From the NCBI GenBank assembly GCA_018389105.1, contig JACATO010000132.1, positions 1,376,501 to 1,440,500 of the forward strand: 64,000 bases of DNA, written 5' to 3'. Under the pieces are notes generated by a model. It was given only the letters and a program-made list of their open reading frames with translations, was not told where the DNA came from and made no database searches. This DNA comes from Nautilus pompilius. Lineage: Eukaryota > Mollusca > Cephalopoda > Nautilida > Nautilidae. A program made the position numbers and the translations under genes. Below, in pieces: positions 1 to 12,749 of the stretch (positions are counted from its first letter, which is position 1; every line of letters starts with the position of its first letter).

Positions 1-1870
1 TAACCAATAAAGCACAGAACGTGTGCTATCAGTATTTATATTGTATATATCTGATTGTCAAACTTGTTAATATGTGTGTTTGGCTAATTTACATCAATTT
101 TTAGGAGAGTCCATATATATCAAATGTATTGAATCTTTAATTATTTGGCCAGATACTGTATGGTACTTCACATGCAAACATTTCATTATTCTATTTTTAA
201 ATAGTAACTTACTAGTGATTGCTTTTTAATTAGTGATCATTTAAAAAAATTTAAATTCTGGTATTTACAAGTAAATACCTGAATTTACTCCTGTAATTAG
301 TGAAAGATGTCTTATATGGTGGGCTGGTAACCATTTGCATCCCATCAGCAGGCTGAAGCCACATTTCAAAGATCTCTGCAAGTGAGATCTATAAAGTTTT
401 GTTCTGTCAGTGCCTAACTGGGAAGAAGTTGCATCAGATCACGTAGCAGGGAAGGGAGCACTGATATAATGTGGCAAATGAAGCAAGGAAATCTTCCTGA
501 AATCAACTAGTTACTACAGATGATGATTAAAGTGCCTGAAGTGTGGCCACCAGTGTCGAGCTTGCATCAGCCTGGGGAGTTACATTCAGTGTTACCAAAA
601 ATCTTGACTGCATCCTTTCAACATCCTATATACTCATCATCTCCTGAGGCAAACAGAGCCCTGACTGACTAATGCTTTTTATTTATAGAAGCCTTCTTGA
701 TATAAAAGCCCTAACTAAAACAGCATTGAAGTAAGTAAAAATTATTGAGCCTTTAACTAATTAAGTTAATGACTTTCTGTTATTTATGTTTTACAATAAT
801 AATTCTAGTTTAATTATGACTCATTACCACTCTTTCTTTTTCCAAAATATAATTCAAATGTTCTTCCTTGAATGAATTTCACATGAAACAACACAGATAA
901 ATTTAATTTTCTTAATAAATAATATCCTTATAGCTTTATCTAGAACATTTCATATGAGATCTATGAAACATATGCTGTAGTTTTGGATATTTTTTGAACT
1001 TGCAGGAAGTAATACATACATATTTTCTCCTTTAATGTTATGATTAAGTTGTATATTTCTGACATGAATTATGCACTGAAACAGTTACCTACCTTCTCTG
1101 CCTACTTGCTCCTCTTGATTGACTGTTGAACTACTACAAATATATTTTAAATATTCTAGCAGAGGGCAGGCCTTAGAAAGCAAATGTAAGATAAGGCAGA
1201 TATCAGTATTTGGTCAAGAGAGACTAGCTCATGATCACTGGCATTGGGTTTCACCTAGCTGTTCGCATTCATATCAGTTTTTTTTTTTTTTTGAAGATAT
1301 GTGGTCTGTAACTCTGTTATGAATGAGATGAAGTCAAAATAGCTAAAATATTTGAAAGTACATGTGCTTTGAGTGAAACAACTGAACTGATAAATAGGTA
1401 AATTTTAAACCTCCATGTCAGTTGCATGCTTTTCTTTCTGAATTGTATTTTTTAAGAAAAAAATCTGCCATTTAAGTCTTCTATCAACAATAACATTTAT
1501 GTCTTTGCAATAATCCCAGGTCAGTAAATATGGTATTTAGCTCCATTAAATTTGTACTCAGTACATACAAAATGTTTGTTTAAACAGTATACAGGAAACT
1601 TCAAAACTTTGGAGCAGTCCATTTTTTTTTCTCAACTGTCTTTGGTCTTCTGCAACAGTACTATTTTTTCTCAGTCTATCCATATGGAACTTTTGTGGGA
1701 AATCCACTTTCCCCTCCTATTCGGAGAGTTTCTATATAATTTCTTTTTTGTTCATAGATGTACAGGAGCAAAAAAGTATCTTGGACACTGTATTAATGAT
1801 TAATCAGTTGTACAAGCATCACTCTGACCATAGATAAAGTTATTTTTATAGGCATTTGTGACTGGCAAGA
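1..1870. other. AT-rich intergenic DNA, no gene
   Basis: No ORF longer than about 85 codons and no recognisable protein. Positions 300-700 are less AT-rich and non-repetitive and could be an old repeat or a conserved block, but I recognise nothing in them. The rest is simple AT-rich sequence with short poly-T and poly-A runs. Confidence 0.6.
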
Positions 1871-1872
1871 TA

Positions 1873-3148
1873 CAAAGTCTGTCCAAAAAGAAGTCGAACT
1901 TTTTGAAAACAAATTTATTGCTTTACTTACAATTTAATCAGACATGTCTCCTTCAAAATAGTTCCCTCCACTGTTGATACACCACTCCCAACATGTTTTC
2001 CAGTTTTGGAACACATCCTGGAATGCGTTTCCAGGGATAGTGCACAGTTCTTGTAGCGAATTTTCTTCTGTCGTCTGAAATCGGTGACCTTTCAGGTTGG
2101 ATTTCAACTTTGGGAACAAAAAAAAAGTCCGCAAAGGTAAAATCTGGAGAGTAGGGCGGCTGGGGATGAGAGTTGTCTTGTGCTTTGCCAAAAATCATGG
2201 ATAAGGAGTGACACGTGAGCAGGTGCATTGTCGTGGTGCAGCATCCAGGTTTTGTTTTTCCATGCCTCAGGCCGCCTCCTTCACGCTGCCTCTCTCAACC
2301 ACCTCAGGACATCCAAGTAAAACTCTTTATCGATCGTCTGACCATGTGGAACAAACTCATGATGAACGATGCCCTTCCATTCAAAAAGATGATCAACATT
2401 ACCTTCACATTTGAGCGACTCTGACGTGCTTTTTTTTTGGTCGTGGTAACGATGATCCAACCCACTGTGATGACTGCCTTTTTGTTTCATCACCTGTTAT
2501 GACACTTTTCAGAAAGCTTTCATCAGCATTTGAACGATCAAAGAGCTCCTGACTGACTGTGACTCAGTTCTCTTTTTGTTCATCTGTCAGCAGATGCAGC
2601 ACACATTTTGCGGCTACACAATGCATGTTCAATTTTTCTTTTAAAATCATGTTGCACAAACTTTTACAGATGCCTACTACTTCAGAAACTTCACAGACAG
2701 TCAGTCGATGATTTCCACGGATCACAGCATGCACTTTCTCAATGTGATCGTCGTCCAGATTTGGGATTGTCTTTGGTGGATGTTCTTCCCAATTTTAAAT
2801 GCTGGTACCACTCCTGACATTGAGTATGGCTCAAACAATCCTCCCATAGGCCTGTTGCAACTTTTGAAAAGTCTCTGTAAAAGTTTTTCCCAATTTGAAA
2901 CAGAATTTCACACAAACACATTGCTCTTCAAGATCCTTCATTGTTCAACTTGCAACAAATCGCCAAGTGCACTGAACATACGTTCACTCTAGTGCGTGTA
3001 GATCAATGGCTAACTGATGTGGCGTGATGCGGCTATTATTAGACTAAAGGTTAAGGTCACCGATACACAGCACTGCAGTCACAAACACACTGCGCCGTCT
3101 GGTTGATGTGTTATTTTAAAAGTTCAGTTTCATTTTGGACTGACCTTG
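1873..3148 (-). mobile_element. Degenerate mariner transposon (minus strand)
   Basis: A mariner-type element of about 1.28 kb. The left end CAAAGTCTGTCCAAAA follows a TA at 1871-1872. The reverse complement of the right end reads CAAGGTCAGTCCAAAA, giving imperfect terminal inverted repeats. The right flank is TG rather than TA, so either that target dinucleotide has mutated or the element ends two bases further out at the TA at 3151-3152. The interior carries a broken minus-strand transposase. It differs in sequence and TIRs from the mariner at 11.3 kb, so it is a separate family. The decay suggests an old insertion. Confidence 0.85.
1934..2941 (-). pseudogene. Mariner transposase pseudogene
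   Basis: The minus strand, pieced across frames, reads as a mariner transposase. A likely start at 2941 begins MKDLEEQCVCVKFCFKLGK, the N-terminal HTH typical of mariner. The catalytic GDET motif lies near 2484-2500, the HHDNAPAH motif near 2232-2245, and PYSPDF...ADFFF plus FPKLKSNLKG near 2090-2170. There are several stops and frameshifts. Immediately after GDET the sequence jumps to KRQSSQW, so the usual WVYxYDPET segment is missing, a small in-frame deletion at the first catalytic Asp. It cannot encode an active enzyme. Family assignment is from motifs only. Confidence 0.85.
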
Positions 3149-3359
3149 TGTATGTTACAGTAGATTGGATTTTATACAATACCCTACCATATCAATTTAG
3201 CTAATCTCATAAATTAATGTAGATGACCAAAATTTATATATTGGATGCCTAAGTGGACAGACAAACCAATATACACTCTCACCATGCTGAAAACAGGTGG
3301 ATCACAATATTTTTCTGTTTACTCAAGATTGAGTTATAAAGGCCATTTGGAATGACATT

Positions 3360-4115
3360 TTTCTGGATCAGTGGCCAATATTATCACTTATCACAAAGTT
3401 CACTAAAATGACTGCCACTATTGTGGCAAAGTGATCTAGAAGATCTTTAACAGTAATACAATGATAAGAACACGCCATTACTGGCTGCATCTACACTCAC
3501 TATCAAGATCCTCTTGCTGATATTTCCTGTACAAAAGAAATGAGCCAAAGAATAATAGTCCAACATCATTTCCATTGACTTTGCTACAAAGGGTGCATAA
3601 CACATAAGAAACCCATTGTCTAATAAGAACAGAATGCTTTAAAAGTCTGATGAGATTACATGTCTGGCAAAACCCTATGGTATTGGCAGTGTATACTAGT
3701 CTGGCTTTCAGAAATTCATGTTTGGAGACAGCCTAACAAGGATTTTAAATCTTAATGTCACTGGTTAAGTATGGAGATGGGAGCATTATGAAAGATATTT
3801 TAAATCTGCCAAGTACATTTGCAACTTTAAAAAACATCTACCATTTTACCAACAAGGTATACAGAGATTTAGTATCCATATACATGAGGATGGTATTCAT
3901 ATTTTTCCATGGATGACTCAAAACTTTCATATGAATGTGATCAAGCATCTGTTGGAGCAACTAATCTCTGTTTCACCAATTTGATGGACCTGAAGGAAAC
4001 TCTCGCAGGGATTTGGGGGAATCTGGACCAACCCATGATACCAAATTCTTTTAATTTAGTGACATGCTGGGTAGAAGCTAATTTTGCTGCTAGAGGTAGC
4101 TCATTCGAGTACTAA
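3360..4115 (+). pseudogene. Decayed Tc1-like transposase remnant
   Basis: Scattered plus-strand peptides match the order of a Tc1 transposase. Near 3720-3755, VWRQPNKDFKS resembles the VWR..(A/E)F.P segment. MSLVKYGDGSIM (about 3753-3790) resembles the Tc1 TVKHGGGSVMVWG motif. The C-terminal run IPNSFNLVTCWVEANF followed by AARGSSFEY and a TAA stop at 4113-4115 resembles the family ending IP...C..LV.SM..R..AVI.A.G..TKY. Frames change several times and the catalytic QDN and DLNPIE motifs are not readable. I could not find its terminal repeats, so the limits are approximate. It abuts the dead mariner. Confidence 0.55.
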
Positions 4116-6236
4116 CATGAACAATCTCACTCTATTGTTTGCATTTCTTTGCCATTTTATGTAAAAAAACTAGCAAACTGCAACAAGTTACCAAATTATT
4201 ATGGCCATTCACTGTACAACCTCCAATTTTTGTTCAGTGATTTAGGTCAGATTCTTTTGGTTTTCTGTCATATGTATAAATTATCAAGTTTTTTGTTGTT
4301 TTTAGTAATTTATAGAAGTCTTTTACTTAGTTTCCATATTATTATCTTATGAGCATGGTGGCTCTATAGTAACTATTTTGCTTACATAATTTATTTACCA
4401 ATTAAGTTTTTCTCTAAAATTTTTTTTTTTACTCCTTTGTTTCTTTGAGTTTTTTCCCTGCTGAAATAAACTTGTGTAGTATACTGTAGGACAAGGAAGA
4501 TTCCCTGTAGAAATAATCTTTGCTTTTTTCTTGGATTAGTTAAACTAATATCATTTCCTGAGTACCAGTAACGATTGATGTGTACCGTATAGGCCAGCAG
4601 ACAGACTATCTGTACTTTAGTTGTGGACTAAGTTTACTGGGCATGTCCCTCAATCTTTGGACTTGCTTGATGGATGTTGTTTCCCTTGGGCCATCTGACT
4701 AACAAGTGGTCAGAAACCAACTAGAGTTTGATGAGCATTGCTGATTTTCTTTTCTTTTATTATGTTTTATCAATAAAAATTGTTGCTGCAGCTTTAAATG
4801 AATTTATGGAAGCAAATGCAATAACAGACTTGACCAAAGATCCATTCTCATCATGGCCTGAGAAAGAGAACATCAGTTTAAGTCTATTAATAAAACATTG
4901 ATCCAGGATGATGTGATGACAGGATCATGGTAAGACTATAGTCCTTAAATACTGAAATTGTTAGGACATTATAGTTACTTTGGTCTGACAGATTAATGTT
5001 GAAATTTCTGAGAGAGTGGCAATGTAGGGTGTCAGATGGCTTTGTTCACTATCTAAGACATCACAGATAGGAGAATTCATTTTTATTGGTGGTTAATAAC
5101 TGAGTGCATGCAGCAGTTTATCCAGGTGATTAATGTTATATTCACACTTCACCTGACTTTTTTGTTTCTACTGTTTAAGCAGCAGGTGAAAATCACATAG
5201 GGCAGATTATTAAATTTTAATATGTGATTTTCTCTTTAATTTATATTACCCATTTATTAATATATGAAATTCATTCCAAAGGAATTCAGTATGAAAGAGT
5301 AAGATACATTTATCTTTTTTTTTTAAAATAATTTGTTGATTGTGGCCAATACATTTTCATAATATAGGTAGAAATATCTGATTTTGAAAACATATACAAC
5401 AACCTAGCTGACACTTAGTTTACAGATTTATTTTACAAATCTATAAAATGCAAGGTGTTTTCACATCTTATATCACACTCTTTCAACAAGTCTGTCTCCC
5501 TCTGTGTAAAGGCTGTTATTTTCACAATAGCTTGCCAGCATGTGTGAGGATCCCACATGTGGGGCGTTATGGCAACAGAATTGGTCTTTGCAGCTATTTT
5601 GCTGTGGTCGATACACATTGTCATAATATTGCTAGCAAATGTCTTGTTTAATGATCTCCATAGGAAGTTCGCACGCATGGTAAAGATAAGGCTTCTTCAC
5701 TGAGATAGGTCAGGGAAGGAAGCCTCATGTGTTCATCTGTAGGGCATATATTCTGGTGATGCTGCTGCTGCAGGGGATGAAGCATGTAATGTGGAATTTG
5801 TCTTACAACATGCCTGTCATTATCCATAAATGAAAAGTAAAAAAAAAAAAATGATCGCATTATTGCTAAATAAAGTAGTTTTCTAACAAATTTGTAAAAA
5901 AAAAAAAAAAATCGATGATTCTCAAAAACACATTGTGTACCTGAGGGTGTAATATGCTTATTTTCTGAAAACTAGAATGAGAACCACTTTTACTATTTTT
6001 TAGCAAAAAATATTTACTTATTTCAAGTTTAGCATCAAAGTCATGTTCTTTTGGTATCTGTATGGCTGGATGGAGCCAAAACATATTCAGATATTTTAAT
6101 ATTGACACATCCAAGGATCACATACACAATGTTGTTCTGCCCTACATTGATGTCTATAAGGGAGACAACCTTGATGAAAATGCATAGTGTCATGGTTGTC
6201 TACTAGGAAGTATTGTCAGTCCTGCACCATGAAGAG
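4116..6236. other. Intergenic DNA, no gene recognised
   Basis: AT-rich with poly-A and poly-T runs (for example around 5840 and 5900). Positions 5500-5830 are more complex and GC-richer, contain GCTGCTGCTGCAG-like sequence, and might be an old repeat or a conserved element. Overlapping short ORFs on both strands there resemble no protein I know. Confidence 0.5.
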
Positions 6237-6468
6237 TTTGGTACTTCAAACTTTGGCATCGAACATCTTACTAAAACTTTATTTTTCAGATATGGGAGGA
6301 GCCCAGAGGAAATCCATAGGGAGGGAGGGTAGCTAATGAAGAAGAGTGAGAAGATACCATGCCAGGGAGGTATGCTAAATAGAGCTGGTCTTGTCGATCT
6401 GGATTTGAACTCAGGCCCTGTTCAGCAGTCTATCACTGGAACACTGCAACGCTGCAGTAATCCCCCCC
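6237..6468 (-). mobile_element. tRNA-derived SINE copy 1
   Basis: Shares an ordered set of blocks with 10917-11128: GGTACTTCA.ACTTTGGCA, then TTTTTCAGAT, AGCCCAGAGGAA, GAAGAAGA.TGA and CCAGGGAGGTATGC. The far end read on the minus strand contains GAGTTCAAATCC, a good RNA polymerase III B-box, preceded about 35 bp upstream by a degenerate A-box-like GTTGCAGTG and an anticodon-arm-like GACTGCTGAACAGG. That places the tRNA-like head near 6468 and the tail near 6237, so the SINE lies on the minus strand. Family unnamed. Confidence 0.65.
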
Positions 6469-9400
6469 ACATGCACAATATTTGACTTATGTTTTTCCTT
6501 TCAAGTTTCATTTATTTTTGTATCATTCTCTTTTAAGTATATTTCATTTTATTATGGTTACTAAGGATATTAAAAGTTTACAGTAGAAATAATACATTTA
6601 TTGTAACCACAAAATATTGTATGCATTCAAGATAGAGAATACACGTAAACAAGAGGCATAACTTTGTTCCATTCTGTTTTGGAGTTTATATGCTTGGTGA
6701 TTTGAAAAATTGAAAATCTTGCTTATAGGACTTTCCATGCATACATCAACTGAAGATCTTAAAAAAAAGTCTTCACCAAATACACAAAAACTAAGTTTTT
6801 ATTTAAGTTTTATATGAAGATGTCTTCAACACACATCAACTAAGTATTTAACTGAACAAAGTATGAAATGCATTTAGCATATGTGAGATTGATAAGTGAT
6901 CTAATTAGTGAACTGAAAGCCCATTGTTGTGTTTTGCTGCAGTGTTTACTCTCTACGTATAAGTTTATCAAATATTTGAATAGTATTTTGCTGTCTGGTT
7001 GAACATTTGCTTTATTTTCATTAGAGAGTGCTCATTTTTTAAAAAAGGATTTGATTTAGCACAATATCAATAAACTTTACCATTATATTTTAACACTGAG
7101 CCCCTATCATAGTCAAAAGGGTTGACATGGAAATTTAGCTAAGTAACTTATGCTATGAGCACTGACCACATACAGACCAAGGACTTTTGGGAACAAATAA
7201 AATTGTTGCACAATGCCAACTGTCTTTAATTTGAAGTTTACATTATTTTAGCAAAATTGTTTGGGACATGCGTCTGGCCATTTTACGAAGAGATCGGGCT
7301 GGAGTTCCCCACCGCAATGTTGATACAAGCCATCAAGGTAGTTACCATATTGGTATGAAATATGTTTGAGATAAATTTTCAAAGAGCATGAAGCTGTTAA
7401 CTGTTTCTTTTTTAACTGAATTAATATGTTATGCTTTTTTTTTTTTAATGCCATTTCTGCCAGCAATGGAATGGGAAACTTGGATAAATTAGTTTTGTAC
7501 TAGGGACACCTGACTGAACAATTTGTTGACTGTTGCTACCTGTGCTGTTGATAGCTTCACCATAATGCTGAGATTATGACATGACACTGATGGGCTACTT
7601 GCTTCTGTGCATTACCAGCCTCCAATGTTGGCTGAAGTGGAACTTGTAGTTATATACATCAACTACACCATCAAAACAGTACATATGTCTTACTTGCATG
7701 GAACAAAAATTTTGGTGAGTTACTTCCTGAAATTTAAGAAAATGAGAAAAATGCTTATGGAAGGTAACTCGCCAACCGTTATTTGGCCATACGTTTAAAA
7801 AAATATTTTACACACTTCAAAAATTTTGTGTTGGTGCATTTTAAAAATATTAGCTTTTAAAAAATAAATACTACAAAATGCCAATGTACTAGGAATGCAC
7901 AATACAGTATTACAGTTGAGAAACTGCAATTACAGTCCTTGATATTCACAAGAAATCCCTTAAATAAAATGTATTGCTATTTTAGGTGTATTTCATTTTG
8001 TCCTACACAAGTAACTTTCTCTTGTTTGTTTGTTTATTTATGTTTCTTTAATTGGACTCTGAATATAATAGTATCTACTTGTAGCATAGTCTGTTCGAGC
8101 ATTTTAAATCTGCCATTAAAGGTAATTGGCTTTTTACTTCCTGCTAATTAGAATGTTGCTTGAAAACAGACAGGATGATGGAGTGCTAAAACCTTTTTAT
8201 TTTATGCCGTTTTCTTTCAGATGTTTTAATAGTGAACACCGAAAGAAACATTTATGGAAGTTAGCTTCATCAAAAAAAAAAAGTGCACATCACTTTCATG
8301 GTTACAGTTAATAGATTTCCAAAAGCATTACTACAAAATTGTGCATAATTAACACATCAATTACTGTTAAATAGAACCAACTAGAGAGCATTTTGCTTCT
8401 AATCAATACCTTATGTAATTCTGGTGTGTTACAAGTGGTTAAAGGAGAGTTCTCAAAATTTCTCTTAAAAATGTTTTAAAAAGAAACTTTATATTTATAC
8501 ATAAATAATGTTTTCTGTCTTCTTTTGCATAAAATATTTGGACATTTACTCTCTGCTAATATTTTAAAAAATGTAAATTAAATATTTAAAAAAATGATGA
8601 TAAAGTGCAATGAACAGGTTTCCAAGCTGAAAATTATAGTATATGGTATAATTAGTAAATAGATGGTGTTATGGTGTACACTAGGATGTGATAATGTAAT
8701 ACACACAAAAGTATTGTAGTATCCTTCTGAGTGACTTCTGGTTATATATTTAGTTGGACTTATGTATTATGCTACAGATTCCATCACAATCTCTGTGAGC
8801 AAACAAGAATATGCATTAAATGTACTTTCAAATTGAGAAAGACAAATATGGAAACACAAACATGCCAAAATAAGCTTGCAGGTACATGGCACTAATTACA
8901 TTCACTAAATTATCAAAAAGAACCTAAAAATTGTATTATTTGTTATTGTGCCTGTTTAGTCTTTAAAATTTTAGATTAACTTATATTGTATTTTGAATAA
9001 AGAATTTTTTAAAAAAAAACTCACCTTAACAACTTGATTTTAGAAAAATTAGTCTGGAAATGAAGCAGCACTGTGTACCATGTAAACAAGAACAACCATG
9101 GAAAAGAAAAGTCTGAGGAGTTAGTAGAGAATTGATGAACACAAATATTTTCAATGTCAAGGGACTAGGGATAATTAAAAAGAACCATGTTTTACATCTC
9201 ACATCAACAGTTTTAAAAATACAGATTCATACAAAACTTTTTTTTCCACAAACTTTGCATGGAATCTTTGAATTTCTTTGGGTGTTATAGCAATCAAAAT
9301 AACATTTAACTTTCTGTCATTTTAAAGTTAGACTGTGGCTAAGACCACAGCGAGTAATAAAAATAATCTGTCTATAAATAAGATCACAAACTTATCTTTG

Positions 9401-10916
9401 TGCGTGGTCATCAGAGTAATGATGTCTAAAGCAGAATATATTTTTATCTTTAATGATACACCTGTAAAATAACAAATGCCATGTTCTACAGAAAATCAAG
9501 TGCAAACTTATAAAATTTCTGTTGTCAATTAATATGAGTATACAGCCTTTGCCAGACATTGTTGAAGATCTACTGATGCATGCTCTCATCATTGGACATT
9601 TTCCAGTGGCATAACCTGCTTACATTCACAATTGGAAAGCTTTATTCAAGTTTTTATTGTCATGTGGAAACTCATTTTTATGTTATTCATATTTTTAATC
9701 TTTGCTAAGAAAATTTCACATAAAAATAAAGTAAATGGAAAGTGAACAAATGAGCATTTTAAAACTAACATAAATAATGGGTTGTTTTTGAGGAATATTC
9801 TATCAAATTTGACAATTTTTGAGAGAAATTATAAACAAATTGTTAATGGACCAGGAGATTTAATGTAAAGGTGTAGAATTTCCTTCTCACATAGAGTCTA
9901 ATAAATGAATATTTAGTTTTGACACATCAGATGCGGGTGCAAGATTTAGGCTACAAATAGACGGTTATTTTTTTAAAGCCTGCATTAAGTGGCATCAAGT
10001 CTGCACACAGATGCATGGCATTATAAAATGAGATTGTTTACACCTGATTTCATTTCTATCATCTACTTTTCGTGAAGCTTTCGCTTTCAAGGGAGTCATG
10101 CTTCTTGTCAGTTATTAGCTTTCCCTTGAATAACTCAGATTGCTGTGAACAAACTGTCTTTCCATACGCCATGTTTTCCAAGGTCAGTTTACTTCAAAAT
10201 TATTAAGCCATGACTAGAAAGAGACCAATAGTAATTTTAGTCACTGAAGTGTAGTTAAAGACATTGAAAGGCTGAAATATATATATATATGATCTGTTAA
10301 CAGTGGAAGGGAGTGTGAAGGTTACTAATTTTATATCATGTGTAAGGGCAACCAGCACACCACCCAGGCAAACTTAGCTATCATACCTGTTTCTTGTAGG
10401 AATGTCACCCAAACAAAATGACTAAGGGTATGAGTCACTCTCCTACAAAATATACCCACTCACTTCTTCATTCTGAGCAGATTATTCTGGGTTTCATGAG
10501 AAGATCTGTTCTCTGCAATACTGCGAATTTTTATATTAAGTATGGGTTTTGTGTTTTATTTAATTTTTACATTATTGAACATTGTGAGTTCGTATACTAC
10601 TAAATACACAAAAATATTTTGCATAATATTTTTGTTTTGTTGTTGCTTTTATTACTGTTGTTTTCTACCTTTAACAAATCACCTGACCTGTGGAAATTAA
10701 ACACTATTCTATATTTTCAGGTGCATATATATAACTCACATTTCTCCCTCCCACCAACAAAAGAGAAAATAACATCTGTGCTATCCTCTCCTCTCTTAAC
10801 AAGGCGATGATGTAATAGTCTGGTACTGCTTTCTCATTTTTATATAGATAAACAAGGAAAGCTGCCATCTTTGTGGTGTCTATATCTCCCACAAACATCT
10901 AATATCATTGGAGGAG
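6469..10916. other. AT-rich intergenic DNA, no gene
   Basis: No protein similarity. Mostly low-complexity AT-rich sequence with scattered poly-A and poly-T, and a short (AT)n run near 10276-10290. Positions 9940-10200 are slightly GC-richer and non-repetitive. I see no tRNA, snRNA or exon-like structure. Confidence 0.55.
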
Positions 10917-11128
10917 GCCTGGTACTTCAGACTTTGGCAGGAAAATCCTTACTAACTCTATATTTTTCAGATGTGATAAAGCCCAGAGGAAGCCCACATG
11001 ACTGGCTGGTGAAGAAGAATGAAAAAAAAAAAAAAATTCCAGGGAGGTATGCCAAAGCAAAATGGTCCCAACCAGGAACTGAACTTGGAACTTCAATCCT
11101 GGAAAGTGCAGCAACCATATTTTGTTGT
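10917..11128 (-). mobile_element. tRNA-derived SINE copy 2
   Basis: Second copy of the repeat at 6237-6468 in the same orientation, with the shared blocks GGTACTTCAGACTTTGGCA, AGCCCAGAGGAAGCCCA and CCAGGGAGGTATGCCAA. A poly-A expansion at 11022-11036 interrupts it. On the minus strand AAGTTCAGTTCC is a mutated B-box and the A-box is poorly preserved. Short ORFs that overlap it are fortuitous. It ends about 200 bp before the mariner at 11346. Confidence 0.65.
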
Positions 11129-11345
11129 GTTACTAAACATTATTTTTTAGGTTAACTTTTATTCAGAAAAAATAAACTAATGTAAAATATTGTTTAGTTA
11201 AACAAATGATAGAACTGTAAGATACACCTTGCTAATTTAGTTCCTTTTCATGTTCTTCAATGAAATGTAATTTACTCTTAGTATTAGTTTCATGTCTGAA
11301 TGATTTACTTGAGAGAGAGAAGAGATATATCCATATATATATATA

Positions 11346-12681
11346 CGAGGTGTAGTCAAAAAGTATCCAACCTTTAATTTGTTTGAACAAAATAATAATG
11401 CGTGAGCAAAATCCGCATGGGTATTAGGTGGCCGCATCCTTCCTGAACATGTGCAAAAATTTTCGTGTCTGTAGGTTGTGCCAGTCGCCCGCAGTGACGC
11501 GTTGAGTACAGACGTGAAGAGTGTGCTGTGCGATTTTTCTTTTTGAGTCAAGATGACCGAGCGCATTGAGCAAAGATACTGTATCAAATTCTGCCAAAAA
11601 CTTGGTGATACGCAAGCCCAGACTATCAAGAAGATTCAGAAGGCCTTTGGAGATGATGCTATGGGAAAAACGCAAATGAAGGAGTGGTACAACCGGTTCA
11701 AAGATGGTCACACCTCAGTGGACAGTGAGCCACATTGTGGCAGACCATGGACTAACAGAAACGACAAAATGATTGCAAAGGTTCGAGGAATAGTCTATGA
11801 AGACCGTTGTGTGACTATTGAGGAGATTGTTGCCAAAGTTGGAATCAGCCATGGGTCAGTTCAGTCAATTATAACAGAAGATTTGTGCATGAGGAGGGTG
11901 TCGGCCAAATTCGTACCAAAGTTGCTGTCTGACCAGCAGAAAGAAAACAGAAAGGAAATCTCCCAGGAGATGCTGGAGTGTGCCAGCCAAGATCAAAACT
12001 TCATGAACACTATCATCACTGGTGATGAGACATGGGTGTACAGCTATGACCCTGAAACAAAATTGCAATCATCCCAATGGAAGCATCCATCCTCGCCAAG
12101 ACCAAAGAAAGCAAGACAGGTGTGCAGCAATGTTAAACTGATGATGACCTGTTTTTTTTACTACAGAGGTATTGTGCACCATGAATATGCACCACAAGGT
12201 CAGACAATTAACAAAGAATACTACCTGTGGGTTCTTTGTCGCCTTCGTGAAGCTGTGCGGCGAAAACTACCCGACCTGTGGGCAACAAAGAACTGGCGAC
12301 TCCACCATGACAACGCACCCGCTCATTCCGCCCATGTCGTCCAAGCATTCCTCGCCAAGCATAACACACCACTTGTTCGTCAGGCTTCCTACTCCGCAGA
12401 CTTGGTTCCGTGTGACTTTTGGCTATTCCCAAAGCTCAAAAAAACACTCAAAGGGAGAAGGTTTGAGTCAACAGAGGACATAAGCAAAATTTGACGGCAC
12501 AGCTCTACAGCATCCCAAAAAGTGATTTCTAGAAATGTTTCCAGCAGTGGCAGGAACGCTGGCAGAAGTGTGGAGACTCCCAAGGCAAATACTTTCAAGG
12601 AAACTAAATCAAAATGGTGAGTTTTTTAATATTACTTGTTTTTTTTTGGCCAAAGGTCGGATACTTTTTGACTACACCTCA
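11346..12681 (+). mobile_element. Mariner transposon, nearly intact
   Basis: A 1336-bp element bounded by TA at 11344-11345 and at 12682-12683. The left end begins CGAGGTGTAGTCAAAAAGTA, and the reverse complement of the right end begins TGAGGTGTAGTCAAAAAGTA. The inverted repeats extend 27 bp with two mismatches. Insertion was into the TA-rich microsatellite just upstream (about 11330-11345). It encodes a transposase with a complete catalytic triad. Near-identical TIRs and a long open frame make this the youngest-looking element in the window. Confidence 0.93.
11553..12494 (+). CDS. Mariner transposase (DD34D), C-terminally frameshifted
   Basis: A 313-residue transposase that would bind the element's terminal repeats and cut and paste it at TA dinucleotides in the nucleus. 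An N-terminal HTH covers about residues 1-50 (KFCQKLGDTQAQTIKKIQ ... MKEWYNRFKDG), a GRP linker follows near residue 64, and a second HTH covers about 75-110. The catalytic triad is Asp158 (TGDETWV), Asp253 (HHDNAPAH) and Asp288 (VPCDFW). The spacing between the last two is 34 residues, the mariner signature. The ATG at 11553 is the natural start, about 205 bp inside the left TIR. The frame ends early at FESTEDISKI. The next ~100 bases in another frame encode a typical mariner tail (NLTAQLYSIPKSDF-like), so a single-base deletion near 12480-12490 probably truncated it. Activity is therefore doubtful although the core is complete. Confidence 0.92.
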   Translation: MTERIEQRYCIKFCQKLGDTQAQTIKKIQKAFGDDAMGKTQMKEWYNRFKDGHTSVDSEPHCGRPWTNRNDKMIAKVRGIVYEDRCVTIEEIVAKVGISHGSVQSIITEDLCMRRVSAKFVPKLLSDQQKENRKEISQEMLECASQDQNFMNTIITGDETWVYSYDPETKLQSSQWKHPSSPRPKKARQVCSNVKLMMTCFFYYRGIVHHEYAPQGQTINKEYYLWVLCRLREAVRRKLPDLWATKNWRLHHDNAPAHSAHVVQAFLAKHNTPLVRQASYSADLVPCDFWLFPKLKKTLKGRRFESTEDISKI

Positions 12682-12749
12682 TATTCAACTGAAACTCAAC
12701 AACTAGTATCTAGCTGGGTTTTCTTTTGAGCATTCTTATTACCTACGTA

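Noticed and set aside
10905-11155. ORFs of 63-94 codons on both strands
   Set aside because: They lie within SINE copy 2 and its poly-A expansion and are fortuitous.
12172-12598. ORFs of 69-103 codons in other frames around 12.2-12.6 kb
   Set aside because: Shadows of the mariner transposase frame.
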